DNA of 64,000 nucleotides, from the NCBI RefSeq assembly GCF_019320115.1, contig NC_089584.1, positions 51,891,633-51,955,632 on the forward strand, given 5' to 3'. Below the pieces are notes generated by a model. The model saw nothing but the letters and a program-made list of their open reading frames with translations, was not told where the DNA came from and searched no databases. The DNA is from Miscanthus floridulus (taxonomy: Eukaryota > Streptophyta > Magnoliopsida > Poales > Poaceae). Within the stretch, counting starts at the first letter, position 1, and the number at the start of each line of letters is the position of its first letter. Below are positions 1 to 11,148 of the stretch, piece by piece. The translations under genes and the position numbers were made by a program.

Positions 1-1587
1 GTCGTAAACTGAAATCCTGACCCAAATCAACTGTTTATATGTTGCTGTAGTGTTGCCTATTGGTGTAGGGTAGTCGTATCCTTGTGGTGCAATATGCAGT
101 GGTTGCCTATGGCAAGTGCTACCTTCTCTATCTCTCTAGTTGCTGGCCGCAAGCAACAGGCTAGTAATAGAGCTAACCATAGGAGATACAGATGCAAGGG
201 GACAAATCTAGGAGAAGTTATGTACCTGGTGCCTCTGGTGGGAGATCTCGCTAGGTAGTAGTGGTGTTCTCATCTGTAGGTATCTCTACCCCTATAAAAC
301 ACCAGTTAGAATTATCCTATATCCACCCTATAATCACCTGCCCCACAGAGATGATCTTGACTATGTCCACACCACCAAATGTACTAGAGATACACCACCA
401 TAACAAACGTATGCACCAGATTATCTCTCATCTATTCTCTCTCCTTGCTCAACCAAATCCAATGGCCAACCTTTAATGGATCTCCACCTCACTCGTCGAG
501 GGCCCTTCCTCTGCCTCTAGCCCCACACCTGCACACTAGGTGGCCACAGTTTGATCCCTCCCACATGTTGCTTTTTTTGAAAAAAACGAAACATCCTCTC
601 CTCTCCCCTCCCGTCACCTTTGGATTTCCACCGCCGACACCTTGGTCTAGCTCTGCGTGGCCTTCCTGGCTTTGGTGGCCACCTTCGGCTCATTGGCGTT
701 GGCCAGATCCGGTTCCCCTCTACCACCCCACCCCCTTCTTCTTCCTTATTGATGGGAAAAGGTTCTTTGTAGGGTTTGATTGTCTCACCAGCCTTTGATG
801 GCGGCGTAGGTGCGGCCACCACCGTAGTGAGGGAGAAGACGGCGGTGCTCGTCTGCATGCTCCAGGGGCGACCTGTGGGCACTGGTTGATGCCGCGCTAG
901 ATGCGGTTGCGCCAGACCACCCGGATGAGCTGCACACGCGCCGCGATGGCATTGTCGACCGCCTCTACGCTGCCGCCGCCGGCTATAGCAACTGTGGGCA
1001 TCCGCCACCTGTTGCTGCTTTAGCGGTGGCGGGGCTAGACAGAGACGAGGTGGCACCGGCTTGTTCAGTGGCAGAGATAGAGGCTGATGCGCAAGCTGGA
1101 GGCGTGGAGGAGCAGGCTGACGCGCAATATACCACATGCCTATGTCCCACATCCAACTTACTGGATCAATCAAGGTAAAACCTTTTGTCTAATTTAAGTG
1201 GATTATTATGCCTATGTTTCCCATTATCATCAGTATCGAATCTTTTTATGGTTTTGGATTTCTCCCCTGCTTCAAAGGAGCAATGACCGTAGAGTCATCG
1301 AGGTGGACCTGAGTGCGCGACGTAGGTTAAGCTTCATGAGCAGGCACACGAATGCTTGAAACTTGAAGTTGGCTAGGACAGTGAAATCTCAAGGTACATG
1401 GTGGCAGGCATCATTTTAATCATTCAACAAAATGCAGATCCATTTTGTCAAAAGAAATTTCTAATCATACGTTTATTTGCACATATAATTGTTGCAATGT
1501 AATTGTTTAAAAAGGAAAACACCGAAATGAAATGTTCGCTATCAAATTTTGAAGGTTACCAGTTTGTGAAACATTTTTAGTCTACAG
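1..1587. other. Unassigned region with one exon-like GC-rich block
   Basis: No gene is recognised with confidence. From about 780 to 1174 the plus strand is GC-rich and reads with few stops (Ala/Asp-rich, for example VDAALDAVAPDHPDELH), and it ends at a good splice donor (AATCAAG then GTAAAA). It could be a first exon or transit-peptide region belonging to the AlaRS remnant just downstream, or an unrelated captured fragment. The long minus-strand frame over 517-1173 is probably a shadow of the base composition. Confidence 0.3.
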
Positions 1588-2782
1588 CAAGGCATGATCA
1601 AACTGTGGGGATGACATACGCCGGTGTTTCCTTGAATTTTATGCAGCCCATGGCCACAAGATCCTCATGAGCTCATCGCTTGTGCCGGACGACCCTCAAT
1701 TCAAGCCTATATTTCTTGGCAAGGTGTGACTTTCATATTGTGTTCATTGAAAGCTTGTGCGCTTGTGAAATGTGGCACCACATAAGAACAAACACTTGAT
1801 TTATGAACTACGCTTTTAATGTGGTCAATAAAATTTGAAATGTTGCACAAAATGGCTAAGTATCAATGACAGCACCTACAGGGATATCTGATTTTGGGGG
1901 ATTAGGGATGCGAGAGCTTGTTTGGTAATTTTCTAGTATGAACCAATAGATCCTTAGAAATCAAAAGATTGACCTCACTCATCTCCTGATTCAAAGTTGC
2001 ACATATATTTTTATAGAAAATTGTTAGGTCCATTCTTGGCTTTCTTTTATGACACATGCAAGTTATTTGCAAACAATTAAAAGGTAAAACTTCACTGTTG
2101 CCAGGGTGTTTACTAACTATTTATACACAAGCGGTTACTAGAAACAAAAGAATAAGCTATGGAGCATGATCCTATATTTTCTTTTCTACTAGATCTGTAA
2201 CAATAATAATATGCCAACTATGATCAATAGAGTCGTGACTTTCAGACTCGAATTGTATTTACCAATCTGTATTTAGTTCTTTGATTTTACAAGGTTTGAG
2301 TATATATTTTCCATTCTCTTCTATTTAGGTATGGATTACCTGCAGAAAGGTTGTGGATTAGTGTTTTTAAATATGACAAAGAAGCATTCGACATCTGGCA
2401 CAATGAGGTCAGCTATCTAAAGTTTATAAATGTCTTCAACCATATTCCACTGCCAATCTAGGCTAGGAGTACAAGAGCGTTGTGCACAATTAGAGGGGAG
2501 GGAGGGAGGGAGTGAGGAAGAGAGGGAGCAACAATAATGGTGAACTGTAGTAGAAGCAAGAGTAGAGATAATCTTCTGATTCATTAATCATCTTTAACTA
2601 TCAAAGCATGCATACTCTGTTCGGGAGATGCAATGGCTATATTTTGTAACACCGGAGATGCTGGACCTGGAAAGATATTTGTTCCTTTTTATTATATAAG
2701 CTGTAGCGTTACAGTATGAGTGAAAGATTTTATATTTGTTCTTTTAGGAAGGTTGGTGTACCAAAGGAGCAGATAAAGAGGA
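1588..2782 (+). pseudogene. Organellar-type alanyl-tRNA synthetase fragment (pseudogene)
   Basis: Three exon pieces match the N-terminal catalytic region of bacterial/organellar-type alanyl-tRNA synthetase, the enzyme that charges tRNA-Ala. Exon 1588-1723 reads [11 protein letters not shown], then SSSLVPDDP joined directly to QFKPIFLGK. About ten codons expected between these blocks, in the class II aminoacylation core, are missing in frame. Exon 2329-2407 reads YGLPAERLWISVF and ends IWHNE at a GT donor. Exon 2752-2782 reads VGVPKEQIKR and is then cut by the terminal repeat of a Mutator-like element. A TGA also lies in the frame at the start of the first exon. QFKPIFLGK points to the chloroplast/mitochondrial type rather than the cytosolic type. 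The rest of the gene is absent from the window. This is a dead gene fragment. Confidence 0.78.
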
Positions 2783-3050
2783 GACTTTTTTTTTATTTTT
2801 AACACCTTTTGTAAACTAATTTTAAATCTAACACTAATTTTTTTTCAAAAATAACACTTTTGCCGCGCCTATTTCCCTGGCACGGTGAAACGCCTATGCC
2901 ACACCATGCATGGTGGCGAGGCGAGAGGGATGACATGGCGACGACCAGGGCGCTGACCGGTGATGTGGCAGGGTCTGTCGCGCCACCGATCTTGGTGCGG
3001 CGTCGCCGCGCCATCCCTCACGGCGCGGCAGTCCCAGGTAAATATCGCCC
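2783..3050 (+). repeat. MULE terminal inverted repeat, left end
   Basis: It begins with an AT-rich stretch containing CTAATTTTAAATC and continues into a GC-rich part with CACCATGCATGGTGGC, GCTGACCGGTGATGTGGCAG and repeated GCGCC/GGCGCGGCA motifs. The same order of motifs occurs at 53203-53470 and, inverted, at 57460-57723. The exact first base is uncertain because the left 9-bp target duplication cannot be matched to a right copy. Confidence 0.75.
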
Positions 3051-3513
3051 GTGAGCCACCCTCCCTTTGTCTGCCTTAACACGGTTGGTGACTTCCGCAC
3101 CGCGCCCTCCCGCCACTCCCAAGTGCTATCGGCGCCCGGCCCTCCGTTGCCGCCTCCCTCCCTCCCTTACCTTCCATTCCTTGGCCTCCTCCCTCCCTCC
3201 TCGGCTTCGTTCAAGGTAATGACGTACTTTTTATTTTTGTTTGAATGGTGAATTGAAATATTATGAATGGGAGTTAAGGTTAGGAGGAAAATTATGTTTG
3301 GGAACTATGGGCTATGGTTTGGAAGAAGATATTAGTTTGATTTTGTTAGTGTTAAGGTTAAATATTTAGTTAGAAGTATGTTTACCATGTATATTTTTGT
3401 TGCTATAAGTGTTGGTTATATTATTTGAGTTGCAATGCAAATGATTATATTTTACATTAATTTGCATTGTTTTGATTGATGTTTAATTTGAACCGTTTTA
3501 TTAGATAGAAGAC

Positions 3514-5412
3514 ATGTTTCGGGAGCAGTTGTGGTGAAAACAGGGTCGTCCTAGAGAATTGTACCCCGACGAGTCTAGCAAAGATGCCCCCGTCCCTCCT
3601 GACCTCCCTGTCCCTAACTATGACTGTGGTCGTCCGGCCGATGTGTTTCAATCGAGACATCCGGACGCAGCGGCTCATTGCTTCTACACATGTAGTCGTT
3701 TTAATGTCAGTAATTGTTTCTGTATGTTTTTTCTTCATTTGTATTACTAGGTTACTAATATTTTGTTGGAATTTTGTTGTGTAGGCCCATAAGAGATGCT
3801 TTTTCTTTCAGTTGATCGACGATGCAGACAAGTTTGACCCTAGGTACCTCCTTTTCGACGATTGGTGGAGAGGGCAACATCCACGAGAACACTTTGAGCA
3901 GTGGGTTCCACCTCCCCCTAACCCCCTCCAATGACGGCTAAGGAGAAGCACTTAGCCACAGTTAGACGACTCGAGGAACCTCCTTTGTGCAATTGTAGAG
4001 ATTGAAACAAGCTTGAAGTAAGTGCAAAATGTATGTGTTGAAATGTTGAGCTATATGTGTTCATGTACTAATGTCACCTTATTTAGGTGTTTTCAATGGT
4101 GAAGTGTTGTTTCAAGGAGTGGTTGTATGGTTCTAAGAACCAATGGCCGGAAGAACCGCCAAAGGTTAAGGAAAAGAAGAAAGAAAGGGTAATTTGCAAA
4201 GCACCTCCTGTCATGTACGAATGTGGTATTAAATCCAGCTATGGCCTAGTCCCTTTGGAGCTTGGAATAGGCCATTATTGCGGCCATATGGTTGACTATG
4301 ATAAGGTTAGTTAGTTTTGTGGTAAACATGAAATCGTATTTTGTTTCTTTTGCTAAGACATATATGATATAATTTTTCGTTTGAACAGGGCACTAGGAAA
4401 TGCAGGTGGGAATGTTATGATGGTCAAGCTAAGTTCTTGGATGAACTAAAGGGGAGGCAAGTAATTGCACAGAAGAGGGGATATGGACCTGACTACATCA
4501 ACCTATTCGTTAAACATCACAAAGACAAGATGCGTGAGTTTGCTAGACAGCGCGGTATTCATAACCTGATCAATGTTGGGCTTGACAAATGGGGATTGGA
4601 GAGACGGAGGGTGTTAGAGGAGGAGAGGACAAGCAAGGAGGCAAGGGAGGAGACAAGAGTACAGATGCAGGTCTTGAACGAGCATGTTGTTGCATTATGT
4701 GCCAGTGAGTGCTTGAAAGCCTTTTTTCGTTGCCTGATTTTAAATGTAATATAATCACGTTGCTAACTAATTCCACTTTATACATGAAGGGATTGGATGC
4801 ATCGAGGACCATGACAGAGAGATGGCTCATGCAAGGTATGAGGAAAAGAAGTTAGATGAGCACATAACGTGAGCTGGTCGCACCATTCAATCACTGATTA
4901 TGTTGTCTGATGAGGGGGAGGAGGATGAGGACAACACTGCCAGACTGAGCGAGCTCATCGCTCTAGCAGAGGCGGGCTTGCAGATAGAGGAGGATGAGGA
5001 TGACACTGGTGGACTGAGCGAGCTCATCGCTCTAGCAGAGACTGGCTTGTAGGTGGAGGAGGCTAAGGACGACACTGGCAGACTGAGCAAGCTCATCGCT
5101 CTAGCAGAGGCGGGCTTGCAGGTGAAGGAGGATGACGACGCGTTCTTCACTTAGGCCATAGAGGCCACAAATAAAGCAGAGGTCGCTTACTATAGGTGAC
5201 ATGTAGGTCAAGGCAATGCAGGTGAGCCTAGCCATATGAACGAGGAGGAAGAGAATGTGTTCTTGTCTTAGGCCACAGATGAAGTGAAGGCCGCTTACTA
5301 TAGGCAAAAGGCAGATCAAGGCAATGTAGGTGACCCTAGCCATAGCAACAGGGTTGTGGTAGAGGATTGGTACCCAGACGATGAGTTGCTTACTCAGTGT
5401 GTTTCTGACTGA
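3514..5412 (+). pseudogene. GRF-zinc-finger-like transposon-carried gene (broken)
   Basis: Five exons can be followed by GT-AG signals: 3514-3705, 3785-4017, 4087-4305, 4389-4704 and 4790-5412. The protein has Cys/His clusters (HCFYTCSRF; AHKRCFFFQLIDDADKFDPR) resembling the GRF-type zinc-binding module. A conserved middle part follows (VICKAPPVMYECGIKSSYG, CGHMVDYDK, KCRWECYDGQAKFLDEL), then a basic/acidic coiled-coil-like stretch (LERRRVLEEERTSKEAREE) and an acidic tail with 23-residue tandem repeats. Breaks are a TGA near the start (residue 8), a one-base frameshift near 3915 and several stops in the last exon. Such proteins occur within grass transposons; no biochemical role is established from the sequence. 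It lies just inside the MULE terminal repeat and converges on the PMD relic and transposase. Confidence 0.6.
4918..5130 (+). repeat. Three tandem 69-bp units in the GRF-type gene
   Basis: Three consecutive 69-bp units each encode about 23 residues with a core LSELIALAE followed by Gly-Leu. Two looser repeats follow, containing AAYYR, QGN and PSH. The period is a multiple of three, so the repeat grew within a coding frame. Confidence 0.8.
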
Positions 5413-5889
5413 GGGTTTTTTATTGTGCCGTCTGTTAGTTCCATGGTTTATTAATGATCAATGTAGCTATATACTAGAACTTTCATTGTGTTGTCTTGTT
5501 TTCCATTTGAACTATTGATGTATTGTACCCATGTATCATGTACTTGGATTACCCATGGTCGATCTTAAGTGATCCCATCCATTTGACACCCTCCGACCTA
5601 GGTTTTGCCACGCCATAGCCCACGGCACGGCACTGACACGCCAAGGCCCACGGCGCGGCAGGACCTAGACGTAGATAGAAGCCGACCAACCTCAATTGCA
5701 ATTGAACAGGAGCTGCTGTCAGTGATGTAAACAACTACAAGTGCTGCCACGACGCATTAAAACGAATATGAAGCAAATAAATGGAGTTCGTGTGCAAGTT
5801 GACAAGTTGCCACATAACATTTTTATTGGTTCATGAGTCTGCAAGTTTCAGCCAACAATATTCGTTCGACATAAGTTCGACATAACTAA
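5413..5889. other. 3' flank shared by the GRF gene and the PMD relic
   Basis: This is non-coding sequence between two convergent genes. On the minus strand 5750-5889 is homologous to the 3' flank of the PMD gene at 56843-57000 (shared ATGTTATGTGG and CTTGTCAACTTGCACACG). Between 5575 and 5670 there are GCGCGGCA and CACGCCA motifs like those of the MULE subterminal region. Confidence 0.6.
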
Positions 5890-6099
5890 CTAAGTCCCAG
5901 GAGTGTAAGGATCCCTCAGAAGCCTCTGTCTCTTCATATTTGTAGGCAACACAGTGAGAGTGTAGCAAACATCAGTGTGGGGCCTCAAAGGAGGTAAGGG
6001 CACCTCTGCGTCGGTGTCAGTCAAGAAGTGTGCTCAGTGCGAGTTGTCGTACTCCACCTCAAGAAGGGGTACAACTAGTGCTGCGTGGGAGGGGCCATC
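5890..6099 (-). pseudogene. Plant-mobile-domain gene relic (internal deletion)
   Basis: On the minus strand an acceptor (TTTGTAATAG) is followed by an exon start matching the first coding exon of the PMD gene at 54188 (LLEVEYD, DTDAEVPLPPLRPHT). The sequence then jumps directly to the last PMD exon and ends in LRDPYTPG plus one residue and a stop. The intact-length copy ends the same way at 56842. Homology continues upstream into the intron before that exon (6100-6210 matches roughly 53990-54187), so this is a deleted copy of the whole gene. The relic lies about 150 bp downstream of the transposase on the same strand. Confidence 0.72.
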
Positions 6100-6249
6100 C
6101 TATTACAAATTGATAAACAAAGGGTTAGAGTATTCAAATTAACAATATTCAAATTAGCAAAGCACATGTATATATTCAAAGTAACATTAACAGACATTAA
6201 ACAACTTCACTAGGAAAATAAGCAACTTCTATGTATAAACATGATGCCC

Positions 6250-8505
6250 TCATCTTCTATGCCTGCTAGCCTTGTGACCAGGGTCTTTGCAAATGGAGAA
6301 AAGATTCCTGCCACGGGTCTCGTTGAAGTCTCCCCCTCCGTACATGTCTTTGCCTTACCCTCTCATAGCATCCATGTCCCCCTTGGGTCGCTTCTTCTTC
6401 CTCCTATCCTTCCCTACCTTCATTAGATCCGGATGCGGCACATAGTCATAACCATTATAAGGTGGCCACTATGTCGGGTCAAGGTATGGCTCGAAGCTCA
6501 TCTCTCAAATACTAACGGTGTTCGAATGGAGATACAAGGGTGACATATATGGCAGATCCTCAAAGTTGTACCCACGAACCCTACAGGCCATGATCATATG
6601 AGAGCAAGGGGCATGCATGATCTGTGGGACATTGCAACTGCACTCTACCTTTTCAAGATCAACTCGGTAGTTTCATCCACCATAATGTTCGCCGCCCAAG
6701 CTTGTGCCACCCTTGCCCCGTACACTAAAGATATGGCAATAGGGTCCATATGGCTCGACGGTGTGCTGCTTGGCCAACTCCTCGACCTCCTTCAAATGTT
6801 CTGCTCTGGCCTTTCCAAAATGCCCTTGCTCAGCTATATTCCTCTACGCAAGTTCCCACCTCTTGACAAAATATTTGTTGCACTTATGAAAGGAGAACTC
6901 AATAATTCAAGACACAGGCAATGATCAAACTCTAGTGAATACATAGATGAAGGACTCCGGGGAGTTAGTGGTCATGATGCCATACCTGAAACCCCCCTCA
7001 TCATATGCTAACGACCACTGAGCCTTTTGTTCCATCTGTGCCTCTAACTAGGACTTTCTCGCTTCATTTAGCATCTTGTCTAGTTCTCTCTTTGTGTCCT
7101 TGAACTGGTGTTCTGTACGTACACAACATAGAGCATTTACCTTGTCACATACCTCCTGCTTCCTCTAACGCCACCAAAAATTAATGACAAAGTGTCTCAT
7201 GCACCATCTATGCACTAGAGGTGGGAACCCATCTATATGCTCAGCTACAGCATTAAGAAGCCCTAGGTGATGGTCCGAGATCAAACATATAGTGCAAGAT
7301 GGGCCAAGCACTTGTACACATAGAAGTCGCATGAACCATGACCATGATTCATTGTTCTCTCCCTCTACCAAAGCAAATGCCATGGGTACTATCTAGTCCT
7401 CAAGATCAATAGCAGCAGCCATCATCAAGGTGCCCCTGTACTTTCCTATCAGGAAAGTGCCATCAACAAGTACGACTGGCCGATAAAACTAGAATGCATG
7501 TTCTGTTTGTGCGAACGACCAGAACACACGATAGAGGACATGCCTCAACGGGCCTCAAAAACACATCCCTATGGTGTCCATAAACCATTTCAAGCCAAGG
7601 TTGTAGTAATGCATTGCACATAAGATGTGGGGCACCTTATTGTACGCTTCCTCCCAACTACCCCATCGAATCGCCAGGGCAATCTGCTTAGCACGCCAAG
7701 CCTTTTCATACGTCACATCGTACTTAACGAATCTAGATATGGACTGTTGTAAAGAAGACACCGAAATGTCGTTATTGTCATCAACGAGCCCCAATATACA
7801 ATGGGCAAGGTAACGTGCAGTGAGCTGCTGATGATTTTCTTTCCCCCTATTTGTTAGGCAAGTGTGGGGCTCGACAACTTTACTTATCCTCCACTTGCCA
7901 TCACTCTGTCTCTTTCATGCATTTAACCTCTACATACAACCATTTTTGGACATCACATGGTACCTCAACTCCTGGTCCAAATGAATGACGCTGTACAGCC
8001 TATGGTGATACACAGCATAGTCCTGAAGGAAGAGCTTCATCTTTGACATTGTATTGAATATCATCCCCTTCCTAAGGGTTTCTTTCTCATGGTCATACAA
8101 TGATTTCCTACACATCTGGAAACCGGTGTCACAAACTGCCATATCTATCATGCTAACATCCCTATAGTTTGGAACGCCCCTGAAAGGTATGTTCATTGAC
8201 CTTAGTTGCTCAAGCTCAGTCGCTGTGTAAGGTGGTGGTGGAACATACTGCTGCACTTCGCTAATTCTACCCCATGAATCATAGGGGATATCATCTGCTA
8301 GCAAATCTGTGACTAGTCTACCCTAAGCCTCGATAGCATGCAAAACCTCAGTTGGTACTAGTAAAGGCATACCATGAACAGGTACTGGAATGGCATCAAC
8401 TGGTGTGGGCATAACATGCCTATCTCCCTAGTCACCATCTGAATTGTCTAAATCACTGCTAACTACATCACCGATCCTATCCTCCTCCTCCTCCTCCTCT
8501 TCCAC
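6250..8505 (-). pseudogene. MuDR/MURA-like transposase (many stops, no frameshift seen)
   Basis: This is the DDE transposase of Mutator-like elements, which cuts and joins element ends. Read from 8505 down, it has an acidic N-terminus, a MuDR-type N-terminal region (PFRGVPNYRDVSMIDMAV; FNTMSKMKLFLQDYAVYHHR) and the MULE catalytic domain. The latter shows VLVDGTFLIGKYRGTLM around 7460 and CLISDHHLGLLNAV around 7280, with two of the acidic residues. A SWIM zinc finger (CSCNVPQIMHAPCSHMI, about 6590-6642) and a basic tail with a partial zinc knuckle (SICKDPGHKASRH) follow. All checked blocks fall in one reading frame, but about ten or more TAG/TGA codons interrupt it. The start codon is unclear. 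It lies upstream of the PMD relic and head to head with the En/Spm gene. Confidence 0.85.
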
Positions 8506-8545
8506 TAGGAGGAGCTGCCCCTCGGTTTATGCCAACCAGAGGGAC

Positions 8546-10881
8546 ATGGCGGAGACTGAGGAGGCGAAGGCGTCAGAGAGGCCGAGGAGGCTGAGAGGCA
8601 GGCCTAGGCGGGAGCCATTGACTGACCATGGGCGTAGCTCCTCACGTGACCCTGTGCACGACGACGACCTTCAGCACATGGTGGACAGGGACAGGGGTCC
8701 ATAGATGGAGGATGAGGAGGCGGTTCTAGCGATGGAGGACGAGGAGGCGGCGACGGTAGGGGGTTCCACTTCTTCTGGTACATCGAAGCCCTACCAGCGA
8801 GGTCCCACAAAGCTCCCAAAGCGACCGATACATGTTGAGAGGCGCCCACTGATTGCACCCGAGGGCGATAAGTAAGTAACTTCATATGTTCTTCATTTGA
8901 TATGTTGAAAAATCATAATAACAACTAATAACTATTGTGGACCACTTGTGCAGGAACTGGGTGCTTGTGGACCAGGCGGCCCCAGCACGCAATGTGAATG
9001 GCATCCTAGGACTTCTGTGCAAGGAACACTTCCCTGGCCTGGTTAGGAAAGGAGATCAGGATTGGGAGCCGGCCTGGACGTTCGACCACTATGCCCTCAT
9101 GCAGGATGCTCTAGATCATAATGGCATCCACTGTAGAAACAAGGTAGATCGAGTGATTAGGGAGTTGTGGGTAAGTCTTTCTTGCACTACATTCCTCAAT
9201 TCCTCGCATTCATTGGACATTCTTGAAATAAAATAATGGATACCACGTGTCTTTATGCAGGACTTCTTCAGAATCAAGGAGGGACATGAGGAAAGTGCGT
9301 ATCAGGTGGCTTACGCTTCCTGTAAAAGGCGTGTCATGGACTTGCACTACAAGTCCTGCATCTAGGCCCACATAGACTACAACGCCAAGTTCCTACTCAG
9401 GCGTGTCAACAAAGAGGAGGCAAGACGGATGACGCTGACAAGGGAGCAGTACATATAGGTAAATACAAAACATGAATATTCATTTCTTTTGAGATTAAGT
9501 ATGCCTAATTTGATCTTCTGATATGTCGTCTACTTGATGTCCTGTAGGCGATTCCAAGCTGGTGCGCCACCCACCCCGATTGCTGGGAATATATTGTGGA
9601 CACCTGGTTGGACGGGGACTGGCAAAAGAAGCATGAGGAGGCCCGCGACAGGCGTTTATAGATGCTAGGTGTACCTCACCATTAGGGCAGCCATAGCCTC
9701 AGCAAATATGCAAAGGCATATGTAAGTCTCCGCCATTGCTCTAATCTAGCCGTGCTCAATTCTGCATCATTTCTAACCACATGTTGTTGTCTTTCTCATA
9801 GTCGGATGCACACGGTGGCCAGCCAGTTGGTCAACTCAAGGCATATGCTCTGGCTCACATGGGCAAGGCGACGGCCGACATCGAGTATGACCCAGATGCC
9901 CCAGTTGAGGCGTACACCAACTCCAGCATCCACACCCGCCTCTCTTCATACACAAAGGTGGCAAGGTCAGTCCATGGGCTGGGCTATGATCCGAGAACCG
10001 AGGAGCGCCTTGATCCTCAGCTTGTGATGAGGGTGAGGGCAAGGCAAAAGCATGGGCGGTTCTGGATTGGCGACGGTGTCCTCGACATGGCCTCTACTCC
10101 TCCTCTCCACCAGCTCCGAGCAGCGAGCACGAGCTCAAGCGTGCCCATACGCCAACGGCCGACCGTGGTGTCGGCACTCTAGGTAAGCATTCCTGTTTCA
10201 TTCATCGTTCTTTGACTTTTACATACTTTATCTATGCATTATTGAAACATTGGGGTCAAATGCTGCAGGCCCAGGTGCAGGAACTGTAGGCCGAGCGGCA
10301 AAGGCTACAGGCTTTGGAGGCCCAGCGGGAGCAAGATCAGTGGCAGATGGCCGAGATGATCAAGTTCATGCAGCAAATTGGCCGGCAACAAGGTTGGGCG
10401 ATCCCATAGACGCTGCTTGCTCCAGATCCACCTCCACAACGTCCTGATTCTACCCCGGTGAGTATAAGTACGAAGTTTTACTTTCTATGTTGAAACTTAG
10501 AGAAACCTAGTGAAACCTAGAGAAACCTAGTGGTGGTGGTGGTGGTGGTGGTGTGGTGGTGGTCATGGTGGTGTGGTGGTCATGGTGGTGGTGGTGGTGT
10601 GGTGTTGGTGGTGGTGGTCACGGTGTTGTGGTGCTCATGGTGGTGGTGGTGGTGTGGTGGTGGTGGTGGTGAAGTGTTGGTGGTGAAGTGTTGGTGATGG
10701 CGGTGATGTGGTGGTGGTGGTGGTAGTGGCGGATATTTATCTTGCATATTTATCTCTTCTCTTGTCGCTCACGTGCAATCTCTTCTATTTTATGCTGCAT
10801 CAATCGGGGGTGGCGTCGAACCACCTCGGAGGGTCGCCGGGATCGCACTTTGGGCCATCCCAACCTGGACCGTCGCCGTGA
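8546..10881 (+). pseudogene. En/Spm-family plant transposase gene (Transposase_24 type), broken by stops
   Basis: Exons follow GT-AG signals: 8546-8871, 8954-9170, 9261-9458, 9548-9721, 9802-10182, 10269-10457 and about 10806-10881. The N-terminus (MAETEEAKASERPRRLRGRP) is basic and low complexity. The conserved core reads NWVLVDQAAPARNVNG, FPGLV, TFDHYALMQDALD, RELWDFFRI, then SWCATHPDCWEYIVDTWL, KAYALAHMGKATAD, AYTNSSIHTRLSSYTK and RHGRFWIGDGV-like sequence. The C-terminus is a Gln-rich coiled coil. In the part read there is no frameshift, but about eight in-frame stops occur, all TAG, mostly where CAG (Gln) is expected (for example before MEDEEAV and before AERQRLQ). The last acceptor also looks degraded. 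This is a CACTA accessory/transposase-type protein, now inactive. Confidence 0.8.
10530..10733 (+). repeat. GGT/GTGGT microsatellite in the En/Spm gene's last intron
   Basis: About 200 bp consist almost only of GGT, GTGGT, GGTCATGGT and GTTGGTGGT units. It sits between the Gln-rich exon and the last short exon. Confidence 0.9.
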
Positions 10882-11148
10882 GCTTCAAATGGCAGCTGTT
10901 GTGATATAATGCACTTGTGAACTTTGTGAACTATGCTTGTGTGTTTGGACTTTGGACTTGGGAGTCGAGATTGTGATACTTGTATGCTATGTTTGTGTTT
11001 GTGGTGGATTGTGATATACATTTGTATTATATATATATTTGTGTGATATATAGTTGTGTTATATATATATATATATATATATATGATGTATATCTTGTTT
11101 GCAATGATGGAAGACTAGAAATCAAAAAAAATGAATTTTTTTCACTTC

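Larger units (their letters stand above)
2783..8505. mobile_element. Composite Mutator-like element (TIR, GRF-type gene, PMD relic, MURA-like transposase)
   Basis: The left end interrupts an AlaRS exon and starts with a T-run followed by TTTTTAACACC. It is homologous over about 230 bp to the terminal repeat of the PMD-carrying MULE at 53203. Inside are a plus-strand GRF-type gene (3514-5412), a minus-strand deleted PMD gene (5890-6099) and a minus-strand MuDR-type transposase (6250-8505). The two minus-strand genes are consecutive, and the GRF gene converges on them. No matching right terminal repeat is found. Around 8505-8546 the sequence passes into a CACTA gene, so the right end has been lost or lies outside the window. 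Every gene is broken, so the element is immobile. Confidence 0.75.

Noticed and set aside
517..1173. Minus-strand frame of 218 residues
   Set aside because: Pro/Arg/His-rich composition without domain; the opposite strand has the better exon-like signals.
5545..5760. Right terminal inverted repeat of the first MULE
   Set aside because: It shares only the GC-rich subterminal motifs; the AT-rich outer end with TTTTAACAC is missing and the GRF gene 3' end follows directly.
11040..11085. TATA-rich stretch as promoter
   Set aside because: It is a simple (TA)n repeat downstream of the En/Spm gene with no gene starting nearby.
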